DNA of 64,000 nt. Source: Musa acuminata AAA Group (Eukaryota > Streptophyta > Magnoliopsida > Zingiberales > Musaceae). The DNA is taken from the NCBI RefSeq assembly GCF_036884655.1, contig NC_088347.1, positions 12,830,001 through 12,894,000 of the forward strand, read 5' to 3'. Below, piece by piece: positions 46,844 to 59,482 of this stretch. The first letter of the stretch is position 1. Each line of letters opens with the position of its first letter. The notes under the pieces were generated by a model. That model searched no databases. It saw nothing but the letters and a program-made list of their open reading frames with translations, and was not told the DNA's origin. The translations under genes were made by a program, and so were the position numbers.

Positions 46844-48700
46844 TGGTATCAGAGCTAGGTTGTTCATGCAAAAAATTGGTTTTGAATTGCATGTGTTGTG
46901 TTTTAGAAATAATTTTGACGTCAAAATCGTTGATGCAAAAGGTGAGAGAGGGCAGCAATTGTTGCTGCCCTCATAAGTTGGCCAAAGGCTACTTGTAGTA
47001 GGCCATCTACGTGCAGAGGCTGTAAACAGCCGGTGGGCGACGGTCGTCCGCCTACAAGTAGGCTACACGCAGGCAAGCCACCTACATATGGGCAATGCGC
47101 TTGTGCGCAAGGGTGGTGACTATGGGCGTTAGGCCCGTAGGCGAGCCCCCTTGTGCGTGGCGCTCACCCATAACGGTGAAACCCACATGGGGAAACCACC
47201 GCCCGTGGGCACCCCGCACACGAGCTGCTTGCAGGGACGACACCCGCAAGGGCGCCTTCCTACATGGGTGCCAGCCCAAGGTGTGACGTTGCCCGTGGGC
47301 ACACTTGCCCGCAAGGGCACCGGCACCCGCAAGCACACCGCCCACAGGCATGAGTCGACGACAATTACAACTCAATAGGGGAGAAGGAGAAGGGATTAGG
47401 ATTTTTGGACAAATGATTATTTTGCCCCTCAGAATTTTAGAAAATCTAAGTTCTATCCTATTTATCTGAATTACTAAAATACCCTTCAAAATTCAAGAAA
47501 TTCTCTATATATCTTCAATTTTAGAAAATATTAGTTAATTAAGATGCTTAAATAATTAATTAATATTATTATTATCTAGTAGTCCCACATGATGATGATA
47601 TGTACATGTGATATATGATGTGGATGGATGATCATGGACCGTGTGATGTGTGTGTACATATGATTATGATTATTATTATTGGAGCCTACGAGCCTCCAAT
47701 TTATTTCTTATTTATTATCAGGCCTACATACCTATGATTAAGTTGTAATTACACGAGGAGGCACTATGAGAGCGTGGAGGCGATAGCGGGACCCATGAGG
47801 CCAAGACGGACGATTGCGACGTATGGAGATGCGTTGAGATGCCGATGGAACCGATGAGGACGAGATAGACGATCACAGGGCATGGAGATGCGTCGTTGCA
47901 CACATAGATCTTGATGTGAGTGATTAGGCCTACTAGCTTAGGCTTGATCACATTAGGGTGTGATCCATGATCATCTGGTGTGATTATTCATGTGATATAT
48001 GATTACTTGTACACCTACTAGATATGCATATATATTTACATGTGATGTAGATATATATTAAATATGTATGTATGACACATCATATTAGGAGACCAAATCA
48101 AAAATCTCCTCTCTCAATAATATTAAGTCAGTAAACGTGAGGCAATTAGATTAATCCACATGGTCTTCTATCATTATAGGCAAGGACCAATTCTCGATGT
48201 AGGTTGAATTGGTCAAGTCACTCGAGGCTCACTTATATCACGATTCACTATCTTACTTATGACATAGAGATATCACTAGTGACACGAGGACATGGTATGC
48301 TTTATCGAGTCACTCGAGGGTATATTAACGAATCATACTCATCTTATAAATATGGTGATGAATTAACCGAACACCATGGTTGGTCGAGTCACTCGATGCC
48401 ATGGTGGTTTAGAGGCTGAATGGGACAGAAATTATAAGGAATTTGTGATTGGTAAGAGTTGCCTACCTTTACGGGCATAGCGTAATTGTTGGAGTCACTC
48501 GAGGTTACGTTAAGATGCCGAATAGATCCTGATCCCCATTAGAGATCTATCGAGGGTCTCTGATTCATATACTGGAGGGAGTTGTGTGATTCATGAGAAA
48601 ATAGTGGGAGTAGACTAAGATAAAAAGTTCTTATCTTAATTATTTATTTTTGTGAAATATACATGTTATTTATTTTTGCTACATCTTTATTTTCAAAAAA
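46844..48700 (+). other. Leader of element G with primer site and hairpins
   Basis: Primer site TGGTATCAGAGC at 46,845-46,856, palindrome at 46,950-46,970, GC-richer stretch to about 47,380, then hairpins at 48,201-48,234, 48,293-48,327, 48,372-48,406 and 48,476-48,514, matching those of C2 with compensating changes. Confidence 0.75.
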
Positions 48701-51474
48701 ACATCGCTTTCAAATCCCATACGTGGCATACTTGATGTCAACCATCTCATTGGTCCAAATTATACAGATTGGCTTTACAACCTAAGAATTATTCTCATGA
48801 TGGAGAAAATTGCATACGTCTTTAATATAGTTATGCCTACACCCGAGGAAGGGGAAAGCAAGGATGAGATCGCTCGCTACGTGAAGTACATAAATGACTC
48901 CACTCTTGCTCAATATTACATGTTAGGCTTCATGACTTCTAAGTTATAGAGATAGCTTGAAAATATGGATGCTAGATCCATTCTCCTATATCTCCACAAA
49001 TTATTTGAGGAATAAGAAAGGACTCAACGATATGAGATATCCAAGAATATCTTCCGTGCTAGGATGACTAAGGGGACACTAGTTCAGAACCATGTCCTAA
49101 AAATGATTGAGTGGATAGAGAAACTCATAGATCTAAAGATGGCCCTAGAGGATGACTTGTGTAGACCTTGTACTGCAATCCCTACCAGATTCCTTTTCTC
49201 AACTTAACGTGACTCTCCCTGAACTCCTCAATATGTTGAGGGAGGCAGAGAGCACTATCAAGAAAGAGAAGCTAGTTCTCTATGCTGGTGAGATCAGAAA
49301 GAAAAGGAAGGTGGAAAAGTCCCTTAAGAAAGACAAGAGCAAGGACAGATCGGGTAAAGCAAAGGTTGCTAAGAAAGACCCAACAAAGGACAAAAGCCAA
49401 TGCTTCCACTAGAGCAAAGATGGGCCCTGGAAGAGGAACTGCAAAGAGTACCTTGCAGAGAGGGCGAAATTGAAGCTTGGAGAAGGTTTAGGTACATTCA
49501 TAATCAATCTCCATTTGTCAGAATCTTATGATAACACATGGCTATTGGATACCAGTAGTGCTTATCACATCTGTAATTCGTTGCAATTTTGGCAAGATTT
49601 AGAAGATTGGTGAGAGACGAGATGAACCTTAAGATAGATAATGGAGCAAGAGTTGTTGCTATTACTATCAGCAAAGTCACTTTACATCTGCCTAGTGGAG
49701 CTATTGTTACATTGGATGAATGCTATTTTGTTCCTTCTATTATCAAAAATATTATTTTTATTTTATGCTTGACATTGAATGGTTATAAAGTAATTTTTTA
49801 GAATAATATTTGTTTAATTATTCAGGATGATAAGATCATCACTAGAGGGACATCGCATAATGGTTTGTTTATGCTAGACACTTCTCCATATATAATGAAT
49901 ATAAGTGAGCCTAAGAGGAAATGAGATGAGGTGAACAATGCACATCTGTGGCATTGTAAGCTAGGTCATATCCATAAAGGAAGGATTCCAAAGTTGTTAA
50001 ATGATCAATTCCTAAATCTATTTGACTATGAGTCATATACGACTTGCGAACCATACCTTCGTGGAAAGATAACCAACTCTCCATTTAGTGGAACTAGAGA
50101 GAGAGAGCCATTGAGTTGTTAGAACTTATACATAGTGATGTATATGGTCCCATGTCAACTCATGCCATAGGTGGCCACTCTTACTTTATTACTTTTATTA
50201 ACGATTTCTCAAGGTATGGACATATGTACTTGATGAAATACAAGTCCAAGACCTTCGAGAAATTCAAGAAGTATAAGAATGAAGTGAAAAATCAAACTCG
50301 AAAGAGTATCAAGACTCTTCGATCAGATCGAGGAGGTGAGTACTTGAGTACAGAGTTTACCCAATTCCTCAAGGACCATGAGATTCTGTCTTAATGTACA
50401 CCTCTTTAAACACCCCAACTCAATAGTGTATTCGAAAAGAGGAATCACACACTATTAGACATGGTGCGGTCCATGATGAGTTTCGTCGACCTCCCCGTCT
50501 CATTCTGGGGCTATACCCTGGAGACTACAACTTATCTTCTGAACAAAATTCTAACTAAGTCGATAGTGTCTACTCCATATGAGATATGGAAAGGGAAGAA
50601 GCCAAATCTTAAGGTTGTTAAGATTTGGGGTTGCCCTGCCCACAATAGGAGACACAACCCTAACAAGTTGGAATTTGAGATGGAGCAGTGCAAGTTCGTG
50701 GGATACTCCAAGGAAACTTATGGGTATTATTTCTATCACCCAAAAGACCAAAGAGTCTTTGTAGCTAAGAGAGCAGTGTTCTTTGAGAAGGAATATATTC
50801 TTGGTGGAGATAGTGGAAGCATGATAGAGTTGAGCGAGGTTCGAGAACCTAACTTAAACACCATTCCATAGCCCAAGTCTGTTCAGGTACCTAGCACACT
50901 AGTTCTGACTTTACATAGGTCTAGTAGAGTACCCCATCCTCTTGAGAGATATATAAGACATATCAAAGGAGAGGATTTTGAGGATATTGATCCTCAGACC
51001 TACAAGGAGGCTATTACAAGTATAGACTTTGGGAAGTGGCAATAAGCCATGAATTCTAAGATTGATTTCATATACTCCAACAAGGTTTGGAACCTTGTTG
51101 ATAAACCCGAGAGTATTGTATCTATTAGTTGCAAGTGGATCTTGAAGAAGAAGATCAAAGTAGATGAAAAGATGGAGACCTATAAAGCAAGGCTAGTGGC
51201 TAAAAGATATCATTAAAGGCAAGGTATTGACTATGATGAAACTTTCTCACCCGTAGCCATGCTAAAATCCATCAGAACTCTATTAGCTATTGCAGCACAC
51301 TATGATTATGAGATCTAACAGATGGATGTGAAAACTATGTTCCTCAATGGCAACCTTAAACCTCGGTGTATATGATACAACCCGAGGGATTCATGTCCAA
51401 GGATAACCCAAATAAGGCATGCAGATTACTTAAGTCCATCTATGGACTGAACAAGCTTTCCGAAGTTGGAACTT
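48701..51474 (+). pseudogene. Element G gag-pol, decayed and truncated
   Basis: Collinear with C2. The start codon position (48,701-48,703) is ACA. There are many stops, including one inside the zinc knuckle (CFH then TAG at 49,410). Integrase pieces [30 protein letters not shown] and VRSMMSFVDLPVSFWG are readable. RT is recognisable to YGLNKLSEVGT, then ends where minus-strand gag sequence begins. It retains the pol segment missing from C2 near 29,217. Confidence 0.85.
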
Positions 51475-51695
51475 AGGTCCATCCTGATTAAATTCTTTTT
51501 TGTCTAAGGCGCAAAATAAGGCATTCATAGCCTTTGCATTTAGAGAAAAAGTCTTCTTCTCCAAATCATTCCAATCTTTCATTGGAAGAGAAGACCTTTT
51601 AAAACCAAATTTGACTATGTGCCATAAATCGAGATTCAATGAAAGCAAGAAAACTCTCATTCGAGTTTTCCAATAAGTGTAGTCCATCCCATTGA
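51475..51695 (-). pseudogene. Element H gag fragment
   Basis: Minus-strand DYTYWKTRMRVFLLSLNLDLWHIV, NAKAMNALFCALDKKEFNQ. Bounded on both sides by deletions: RT of G on one side, an LTR with no primer site on the other. Confidence 0.8.
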
Positions 51696-52906
51696 AAAAC
51701 TCTCACTCCTCTCTTACAGAATTCTAAACTTAGAATTTAGAGGAGGGGATTCACTTATGATTGTAATAGAATTTTCTCACTTTTAATCTCTTTGTGCTTG
51801 TATTCTTTAACCATGGATGAGAGGGGTATTTATAGGCTTCAAGTTGATTCAAACTTGGGGCCTAAAACTTTCCCATCCCGGGTTCCCTAAGCACGGGCGG
51901 TACCACCGCTTGCGTTGGGCGGTACCACCGCCCAATGTCAGTCTGACACTAGCATTGGCCTGGGCAGTACCACCACCTAGGTCTGGCGATACCACCGCCT
52001 GGGGGGCAGTGCTGGGTGGTACCACTGCCTAGCACCCTACCAGGGGTGGTACAACCGCCCAGATTGGCGGTACCACCGCCCGACACAATCTCGAAGATTG
52101 TGCCATGACGGTGAGACTTCTTGGGGCATTGTTTGAGCTTCTTATTGGGCCCAACATAGTTCTTACATGGGCCTAGTTGGCCCCTAATTGGGTTAGCCCA
52201 AATCCAAGCCCAATTACGTGCTAATTACGAAATCCTATGACATTCGCTAAGCAAAACAAGTCCCTATATCTATTCTTCCAGTGAGCTTCCAATGAACTTT
52301 CGGCGAACTCTTGGACTTCACAACGATCTTCTTGGCGAGTTCCGATGAGCTTCTCTAGCAAGCTCCAAGACTTCTCGATTGGTTCTTCCAGAACTTCCGA
52401 CGAACGTCCGTACTTCCGACAAACTCTCGAACTCCCAACGTAATCGCGTCCTTGACTCTAGGACTTCATCTTGCTTCATGCCTTGCTATCGTAGTTAATC
52501 CTGCACATGTAAAAACACACTTCGATCTAGACAATTAATATTAAGCATTAATCAAGTTGTCCAGCATGCCATTGGTCCCTCGACGCTTCATCTGATTCTT
52601 CGGCGCATCGTCCTCGCTTGTGGCCTCTTGCCCAATCGGCCAGTTGACTCTGCAACTTCAATATCCTTGGCGTAATATCTGTTCTTCTTGGCCCGATACC
52701 CGAATCCACAGCCCAAAGCTTTCTGTCGATACATCGACCGATCCACCGGCTCGACATCCATTCTTCTGACATATTCCTCTAACCCAACATGATTTTTCCT
52801 GCTTTAATTGTCTTATCCTGATCGAAGCATCCTACATTACTCAAAACGCAGATTAAAATACAAACACATATCAATTGGTTTCGTCATCAAAATATGAGGT
52901 TCAACA
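51696..52906 (-). repeat. Element H LTR, 5' truncated copy
   Basis: E-type LTR lacking its U5 end. TATA on the minus strand at 51,827-51,834, palindromes 51,896-52,090, end TTCAACA at 52,906. Confidence 0.82.
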
Positions 52907-54485
52907 CTTCGAATGTTGAAAACCGAACTCGGAAGATAACTTGAAATCTCGTTCACATTCATATATAAAGTGAAATCAGTAGGCAAGTAAAGATTCAGTT
53001 TGCAGTAAGGTAAATAGTAACAATAGAAATGCAAACCAGATTTTAGAGTGGTTCGATCGTCATGACCTACATCCACTTCATCGATTCCTCTTCCGTCGAG
53101 GCCACCGGCATCCACTATTGATCTTCCTTTAATAGGCGAAGATCAACCTCCTTCTTACACCCCTCTTCTCCTTTTCACTAGTTTAGGAGATAACCTTTAT
53201 AAGCACACACACTCCTCTCTAAATAAAATTCTAAACTTAGAATTTAGAGGAGGGGATTCACTTATGATTGCAATAGCGTTTTCTCACTTTTAATCTCTTT
53301 GTGCTTGTGTATATTAACCAGGGATGAGAGGGGTATTTATAGGCCTCAAGTTGATTCGAGCTTGGAGCCTAAAAACATCTCATCCCAGGTTTCCTGGGTA
53401 CAAGCGGTACCATCGCTTGTGCTAGGTGGTACCACCGCCAGTGTTAGTCTGACACTAACACTGGACTAGGCAGTACCACCGCCTAACAACCTACCACTAG
53501 GTGGTACCACCACCCAGACTGGTGGTACCACCGCTTGGCACCCTGCTAGGGGCAGTACCACCGCCCAGACTGGTGGTACCACCGCTTGGCACCCTGCTAG
53601 GGGTACCATCGCCTGACATATCTTAGAGACTGTGCCACGATGGTGCACTTCTTGGGACATTGTTCGGACCACTAATTGGGCCCAACACAATCCTTACATG
53701 GGCCCAACTGGCCCCTAATTGGGTTGGCCCAAATCCAAACCCAATTACGTGCTAACTATGAAATCTAAGACATTTACTAAGCTAAACAAGTCCCTATGTC
53801 TTGGTTTCTTCCGGTGAGCTTCCGACGATCTTCAAACGAACATCCGACGAACTCTCGGGCAATGTTCCAACGGACTCCCAATAAGCTCCTAGACTTCACA
53901 ATGATCTTTTTGGCGAGTTCCAATGAGCTTCTTTAGTAAGCTCCTAGACTTCTCGACTGGTTCCTACAGAACTTTCGATGAACGTTTAGACTTCTAACGA
54001 ACTCTCAAACTCCTAACGAAATCACGTTCTTGACTCCGGGACTTCATTTTGCTTTATGCCTTGCTATCGTAGTTAATCATGCACATGTAAAAACACACAT
54101 CGATCTAGACAATTAATACTAAGCAAGAATCATGTTGTTCGGCATGTCATTGGTCCCACGACGCTTCGTCCGATTCTTCGGCACATCATCCTCTTTTACG
54201 GCCTATTGCCCAATCGATCAGTTGACTGCACAACTCCGATATCCTTGGCGTAATATCCGCTCTTCTTGGCCCGATGCCCGAATCCATGGCTCGAAGCCTT
54301 CTGTCGATACATCGACTGATCCTCTAGCTCAACGTCCATCTTCTGATATGTTTTCATCCTGCACAACATGATTCTTCCTGCTTTAATTATCTTATCCTGA
54401 TCGAAGCATCCTACATCACTCAAAACACAGATTAAATCATAAACACTTATCAATTGGTTTCATCATCAAAATCCGAGATTCAACA
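52907..54485 (-). repeat. Element I LTR (E-type), truncated
   Basis: Begins inside U5 (CTTCGAATGTTG) right after H, so H probably inserted into it. Palindromes 53,400-53,620, end ATTCAACA. Right flank GATTT lies in the 3' LTR of G. No internal region of this copy is recognisable. Confidence 0.82.
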
Positions 54486-54755
54486 GATTTGAGGAGTATC
54501 GTCGTAACCTTGTTGTGTGGATCACCGCTAGAGAGGAGACTGCTTGACCACCTTCATCATCTCCTACAAATCTACAGAGATTCAAGGATATATAATCTCC
54601 CTAGGTAAAACACATCTATCTCACACATGGATTTAAGTTTTGCGGGTTTTTATGCACTAATCTTCGCATAATGATGAACACCATTTTGTAAAATTTAGGG
54701 TTCTGTTTTATGTTCTTCCACTACGCATATGATGTTGCCCCTAGATTTCCCTATA
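54486..54755 (+). repeat. 3' LTR of element G, terminal 270 bp
   Basis: GATTTGAGGAGTATCGTCG to CCCTATA, matching the end of the G 5' LTR. Confidence 0.8.
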
Positions 54756-55300
54756 TTAATCATATGCAAAACTCATGATGAAGAAGAGAGAAACATTCCA
54801 AAGAAAATATATATATTTCTCTCAAATTCAAAGAAGATTACTTGAACGAAAGCTAGATGATAAATATATGATACTTTTTACAAAAAAAATCAAAAAATTT
54901 ATGAGGAAAAATAAGATAAGCCTAGCAAGAAAAGAAGAAAAGACTAAAAGTAAGCCCAAGAAAGATGCAATCATTTGTTATGAGTGTAAAAAGCCATGAC
55001 ACTTCAAAAAAAAAAATCTATAATTGAAGAAGAAGTCATTAACTCTGAAGGAAAAAAAGGCACTCAAAACAACATAAGATGAATCAAGTGAGTAAGAAGT
55101 AAAAGAGCAAATTAATAAAGAAGAAGTAACAAATTATATCTTAATGACTTTCAACGCTGAGGTATTTGACTCTCTCAAAATAAATTTTTGCATGAAGAAT
55201 GATTAGAAATATTTCATAATTTATATGATGAACTCAAAAAGATTAATAAGAAATATAATTCATTAAAAATGGATCATATATTATGTATGAATGAATTTGA
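54756..55300 (+). pseudogene. Element K gag fragment, right piece
   Basis: Degenerate gag with KFMRKNK, KPKKDAIICYECKKP then a stop, followed by sequences resembling the TWDDSSASEEE and HYALMAI regions. Many stops. Interrupted at 55,300 (flank TTTGA) by L. Confidence 0.75.
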
Positions 55301-57221
55301 TGTTAGGAACAAGTCGGCAGCACTAAGGGGGGGGGCGAGGGGGAATTAGTGCAGGGGGAAAATCTACGTCGGTTCTGAAAAATACTTCGTACGATAAAAA
55401 TTGATCTATAAAGATTCTTGACTTGAAAGCATGTTCGTAAACGTATTGAAAGCAGTAAGCAAGTAAAGTGGTTTGCAGTTAAAGTAAATTGCTCAAAAGA
55501 AATATAAATCATATTTTTATAGTGGTTCGGTCGTCGTGACTTACATCTACTCCATTGATTCATCTTCCATCAAGGCCACCAGTAACCACTATCGGTCTTC
55601 TTTCAATAGGCAAAGACCAACCACCTTTTACACCTCTTTCTCCTTTTACCAGATTTAGGAGATAACCCTTATACCCCGACTTACTCCCCTCTCAAACTAT
55701 TCTAACACTTAGAACTTTGAGAGGAGTTTCACACACAATTACAATAGAGTTTTCGTTTCCTTTTTGCTCTCAGTTATGTGTAAGTTAACCAGGGATGAGA
55801 GAGGTATTTATAGACCTCAAGTTGATTCAAACTTGGAGCCTAAAAAGGTCTCATCCCGGGTTTCCCGGGTCCTGGTGGTACCACCGCCTGTGTTGGGCGG
55901 TACCACCGCCTATAGCATTAATACTAGGCGGTACCACCACCCAGTCTAGCGGTACCATCACTTGGAAGACTGTCTCTTAGCGGTACCACCGCCCTGACAT
56001 AGTCTTTGAGATTGTGCCATGACGATGCTACCTATTAGGTTACTATTTGGCCCTTTCATTGGGCCAAACACAGTCCATACATGGGCTCAACTGGCCCCTA
56101 ATTGGATTGACCCAATTCTAATCCCAATTATATGCTAACTATGAAATCTAAGACCTTTACTAAGCTAAATAAGTCCATAAGTATAGGTTTCTTCCAACGA
56201 GCTTCCGGCAATCTTCCGGCAAACTTTCGACGATCTCTCGACAATGTTCTAGTGGACTCTCGGCAAGCTCCTGGACTTCACGATGATCTTCTTGACGAGT
56301 TCTGACAAGCTTCTTTGGCAAGCTCCTGTACTTCTTGTCAATTCCGGTAGAACTTCCGATGAACGTCCGAACTTCCAATAAACTCTCAAACTCCCAACGA
56401 AATCATGTTCTTGACTCCGGGACTTTATTTTTCTTTATGCCTTACTATCATTGTTAATTATGCACAAATAAAATCTACTTCGATCTAGACAATTATTACT
56501 AAGCCAATCAAAGTTGTCCGGCATGTCATTTGTTTATCGACGCTTCGTCCGATTCTTCGGTGCATCATCCTCTCTTGCGGCCTATTGCCCAATCGACTAG
56601 TTGACCTCCGCAACTTTAATTTCCTTGGTGTAATATCCGCTCCTCTTGGCTCGATGCCCCATTGCTCGAAGCCTTCTGTTGATACGTCAATTGATCCTTC
56701 GACGCGACGTCCAATCTTCTAACATGTTTTTCTCCGGCCCAACATGATTCTTCCTACTTTAATTGTCTCTCCCTAATCGAAGCATCCTACGTCGCTTAAA
56801 ACATATATCAAATCATAAACATTATCAATTGGTTTCATCATCAAAATCCGAGATTCAATAATCTCCCCCTTTTTTATGATGACAACCAATTGATGACGGA
56901 GTTTAAACAAACTCCCCCTATCAATATGTCATATTGATAGAACTCTTGGATTCAAAAATCTAAGCAACATGTTATCATAAACTTATACATAACATCATCA
57001 TACTTCTCCCCCTTTGTCATCAACAAAAAGGAGAAATTCAATTGTCAAGTTTTATCATCATTATAATTTGTAAGCTAGCAAATTTAGCAAGTGTTACATC
57101 ATATTAGAACATGCAAGTTATATAGTTTTAAATATGCAAGGTAGTAAGATAGCATGTTCTACAATATACAAGCTAGCAAAATTTATTTCATCATTTTAGA
57201 AAGTGTAAGCTAGCAATATTT
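55301..57221 (-). mobile_element. Element L: E-type element, only the 3' end visible
   Basis: 3' LTR 55,301-56,860 (1560 bp; palindromes about 55,870-56,000), a PPT and 361 nt of internal sequence similar to E and F, including hairpin 57,002-57,037, before M interrupts it. Confidence 0.85.
56824..56894 (-). promoter_or_regulatory. Stem-loop straddling the PPT/3' LTR junction, element L
   Basis: 56,824-56,846 pairs with 56,871-56,894. Arms carry GGT and ACC where D/F have AGT and ACT. E has the same GGT/ACC pair at 33,271-33,293 and 33,317-33,340. Confidence 0.6.
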
Positions 57222-57380
57222 TGTTAGGACCTTTTTTCTAAGCTTTTGAATAATGTTTATCGAGTCTATTTAGTTCAGTTATTTATTGAATCAGTTTGGT
57301 TCAGTTAGAGTCAAGTAGAGGTTTATTTAATATTTATTTATTATTAGAGTTCAAGTCTTGATGGACTTTGGGTGGAACTC

Positions 57381-57388
57381 TATAAATA
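57381..57388 (+). promoter_or_regulatory. TATA box of element M LTR
   Basis: TATAAATA in CTCTATAAATAGTGATG. Confidence 0.65.
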
Positions 57389-57464
57389 GTGATGTAACCC
57401 TTTCTTTAAGAAATCAATCAATCAATCAATCAAATGTTATTCTACTCTGTGGACAAACCCTAGG

Positions 57465-57546
57465 AGGCCAATCCCCTTGAAGTGATCAATGAGGGCCGAT
57501 CCCCTCGAAGCGATCAAGGAGGCGAATCCCCTTGAAGCGATCATTA
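57465..57546 (+). repeat. Three 27-28 bp tandem repeats in the M LTR
   Basis: Three imperfect units around AATCCCCTTGAAGCGATCA, just before the LTR end. A short CAAT-type microsatellite lies upstream at about 57,411-57,431. Confidence 0.7.
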
Positions 57547-58835
57547 TCATTCCCATTTCTCCCCTTTCTTCCACGATAAGACTTTAGGGTCTTATCATTT
57601 GGTATCAGAGCAACGATCCTTAGCGTAGCCTACTGTAGCCTTGCTTCCCTTCTTCCCCACCACCACTACAAGGCAACTCTTTCTTCACCACAGTCGTTGT
57701 TTCCCCGGCCGCTCGACCACCGTCGCTGCTTCTCCCTGGCCAGTGACCTTCAACCACTGCTCGACCGCCTTGATGCCCCATCTCGTTCAAAAAAAAAAAA
57801 AAAAAAGAAGAAGAAACAAGAGAGGAAGAAGAAGCCGCAGCCACCCCTGCATCCCCCGCTTCCAGCCAGCCCACCCGCCGCTGCTGCTCTTTGGCCAGCG
57901 CCCACCATCGCCCCGCTTCCCGGCCAGAGGCCACCACCGCCCGCCTCCCCTTTGCGTCGTAGCATAGCTGCTTGACCTCACCTCCTCGGTGATCGTTGGT
58001 GACGTTGCTCCCAGCAGCGCCACCACTGCTGCCTCCTTCTCCACCGCCGCCTGCCTCCCCTTGGGTCGCGACCGCAGTCGCCGGTTGTCTTCCTCCTTGT
58101 GGCAACCGAAACAGGTCAACTCATGGATTGCCCTTATTCCCAACCACTTCACCACCACTTTTCCCAGCCGCCTCGCCACCGGTCAATCACTCAGCCAGTG
58201 ACCTCTCCTCCTTGTGTCCCCATCTCGCTGGAGTGAGAAGGACCGCCGGCACCGTAGCCACAACCGCCGGTTGCCGTAGCCCTCCTTGCAGCGATTGCAG
58301 AAATAGTGTTGAATCTCGGGTTTTGATGATGAAGTCAATTGTCATTTGTTATCTAATCTATGTGTTGAGATAAGTGTGCAGGATTAACTACGATAAGAGT
58401 AAGACAAGCAGCAGGTGTTGCGCCGGAGTCAAGATCAGGATCACGTTGGGAGTTCGAGAGTTCGACGGAAGTTCGGACGGTCGTCGGAGGTTCAGAGAGA
58501 ACAGATCCGAGAAGTCCAGAAGCTTGCCAAGCGAAGCTCATCGGAACTCGCCAAGTGGATCGTCGCAAAGTCCAGGAGTATGCCGGATGTCCGCAGAAGG
58601 ATCACCGAGGGTTATCGGTTGATCGACGGAAGTTGGCCGGAAACTCGCCGGAAGAAGCGATTGACGCATCGGAGCAAAGCTGCAGAAGTTGTCTTAGAGT
58701 TAATCGTAGTTAGCATGATGATTAAGCATGAAAATGGGAGGTGATCCCATTAGCTTAATCTTGGGGCAATTGGGCCCCTGAAAAGATTCAAAGTGGGCCG
58801 AATGGAGTGAACCATTCGGACCCAGATTGCACCAG

Positions 58836-59030
58836 GAGGTGCAACCGCCCCAGCCAGGAGGTGCAACCGCCTGGGCTGTGGGGTTGGGAGGTGCAACCGC
58901 CCCATCCAGGAGGTGCAACCGCCTGGGCTGTGGGGTTGGGAGGTGCAACCGCCCCAGCCAGGAGGTGCAACCGCCTGGGCTGTGGGGTTGAGAGGTGCAA
59001 CCGCCCCAGCCAAGAGGTTGCACCGCCAGA
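58836..59030 (+). repeat. 52-bp tandem repeat in N U3
   Basis: Three full units (starts 58,836, 58,888, 58,940) plus a partial one from 58,992. Each has two GAGGTGCAACCGCC motifs separated by CCAGCCAG and a CTGTGGGGTT spacer. Confidence 0.85.
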
Positions 59031-59390
59031 GCTCAAGTTCCGAGCTCTGCCAGGCTATGCAACCACCGAGCTCAGTCTTCGAGCTCTGGCAGAGAGGTGC
59101 ATCAGCCTGAGCTAAGTCTCGAGCTCTGCCAGGTGATGGATTCACCAAGCTCAGTCTTCGAGCTCTGGCAGAGAGGTGCATCAGCCTGAGCTCAGTTTGG
59201 AGCTCTCCCAGGTGATGCAACCACCGAGCTCAGATTTCGAGCTCTGCCAGGTGATGCAACCACCAAGCTCAGTCTTCGAGCTCTGCCAGGTGATGCAACC
59301 ATCGAGCTCAGTCTTCGAGCTCTGGCAGAGAAGAGCAATCGGCTGAGCTCAGTCTTCGAGCTCTACCAGGCGGTGCCACCTCTCCAGTTG
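59029..59390 (+). repeat. 40-bp degenerate tandem repeat in N U3
   Basis: About nine units built on AGCTCAGTCTTCGAGCTCTG followed by a GGTGATGCAACCACC-like part. The motif includes the palindrome GAGCTC. Confidence 0.75.
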
Positions 59391-59474
59391 AGAGGTGCAA
59401 CCGCCTGATCCCAGAATTCTGGGATTTGATCGATTTGATCGTTTTGAGCTCGAATTTTGAATTGGGTTGGGGCC

Positions 59475-59482
59475 TATAAATA
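59475..59482 (+). promoter_or_regulatory. TATA box of element N LTR
   Basis: TATAAATA in GGGCCTATAAATACCCC, about 85 nt after the repeat array. Confidence 0.68.

Larger units (their letters stand above)
45236..54755 (+). mobile_element. Element G: old, decayed Angela/BARE-like element
   Basis: 5' LTR, primer site, long leader and gag-pol up to mid-RT (about 51,474), then a deletion, inserted H and I, and the last 270 bp of its 3' LTR (54,486-54,755). It sits inside K gag; the flanks GAAAT and TTAAT are a poor but positionally correct duplication. Confidence 0.8.
57222..58306 (+). mobile_element. Element M: LTR element with short LTR, 5' end only
   Basis: LTR 57,222-57,597 (376 bp, TGTTAGGACC to GTCTTATCA), primer site TGGTATCAGAGC at 57,600-57,611, then about 700 nt of GC-rich leader with an 18-A run (57,788 onward), cut off by N. 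No coding motif is visible, so its lineage is unknown. Confidence 0.7.

Noticed and set aside
57620..58373. Overlapping Pro/Ser/Arg- and Gly/Val-rich ORFs on both strands
   Set aside because: GC-rich leader of element M, partly crossing into the N LTR. A real gene would not cross this insertion boundary.
58700..59220. Repetitive ORFs (GCTSW, PPGLWG type)
   Set aside because: Produced by the 52-bp and 40-bp U3 repeats of N.
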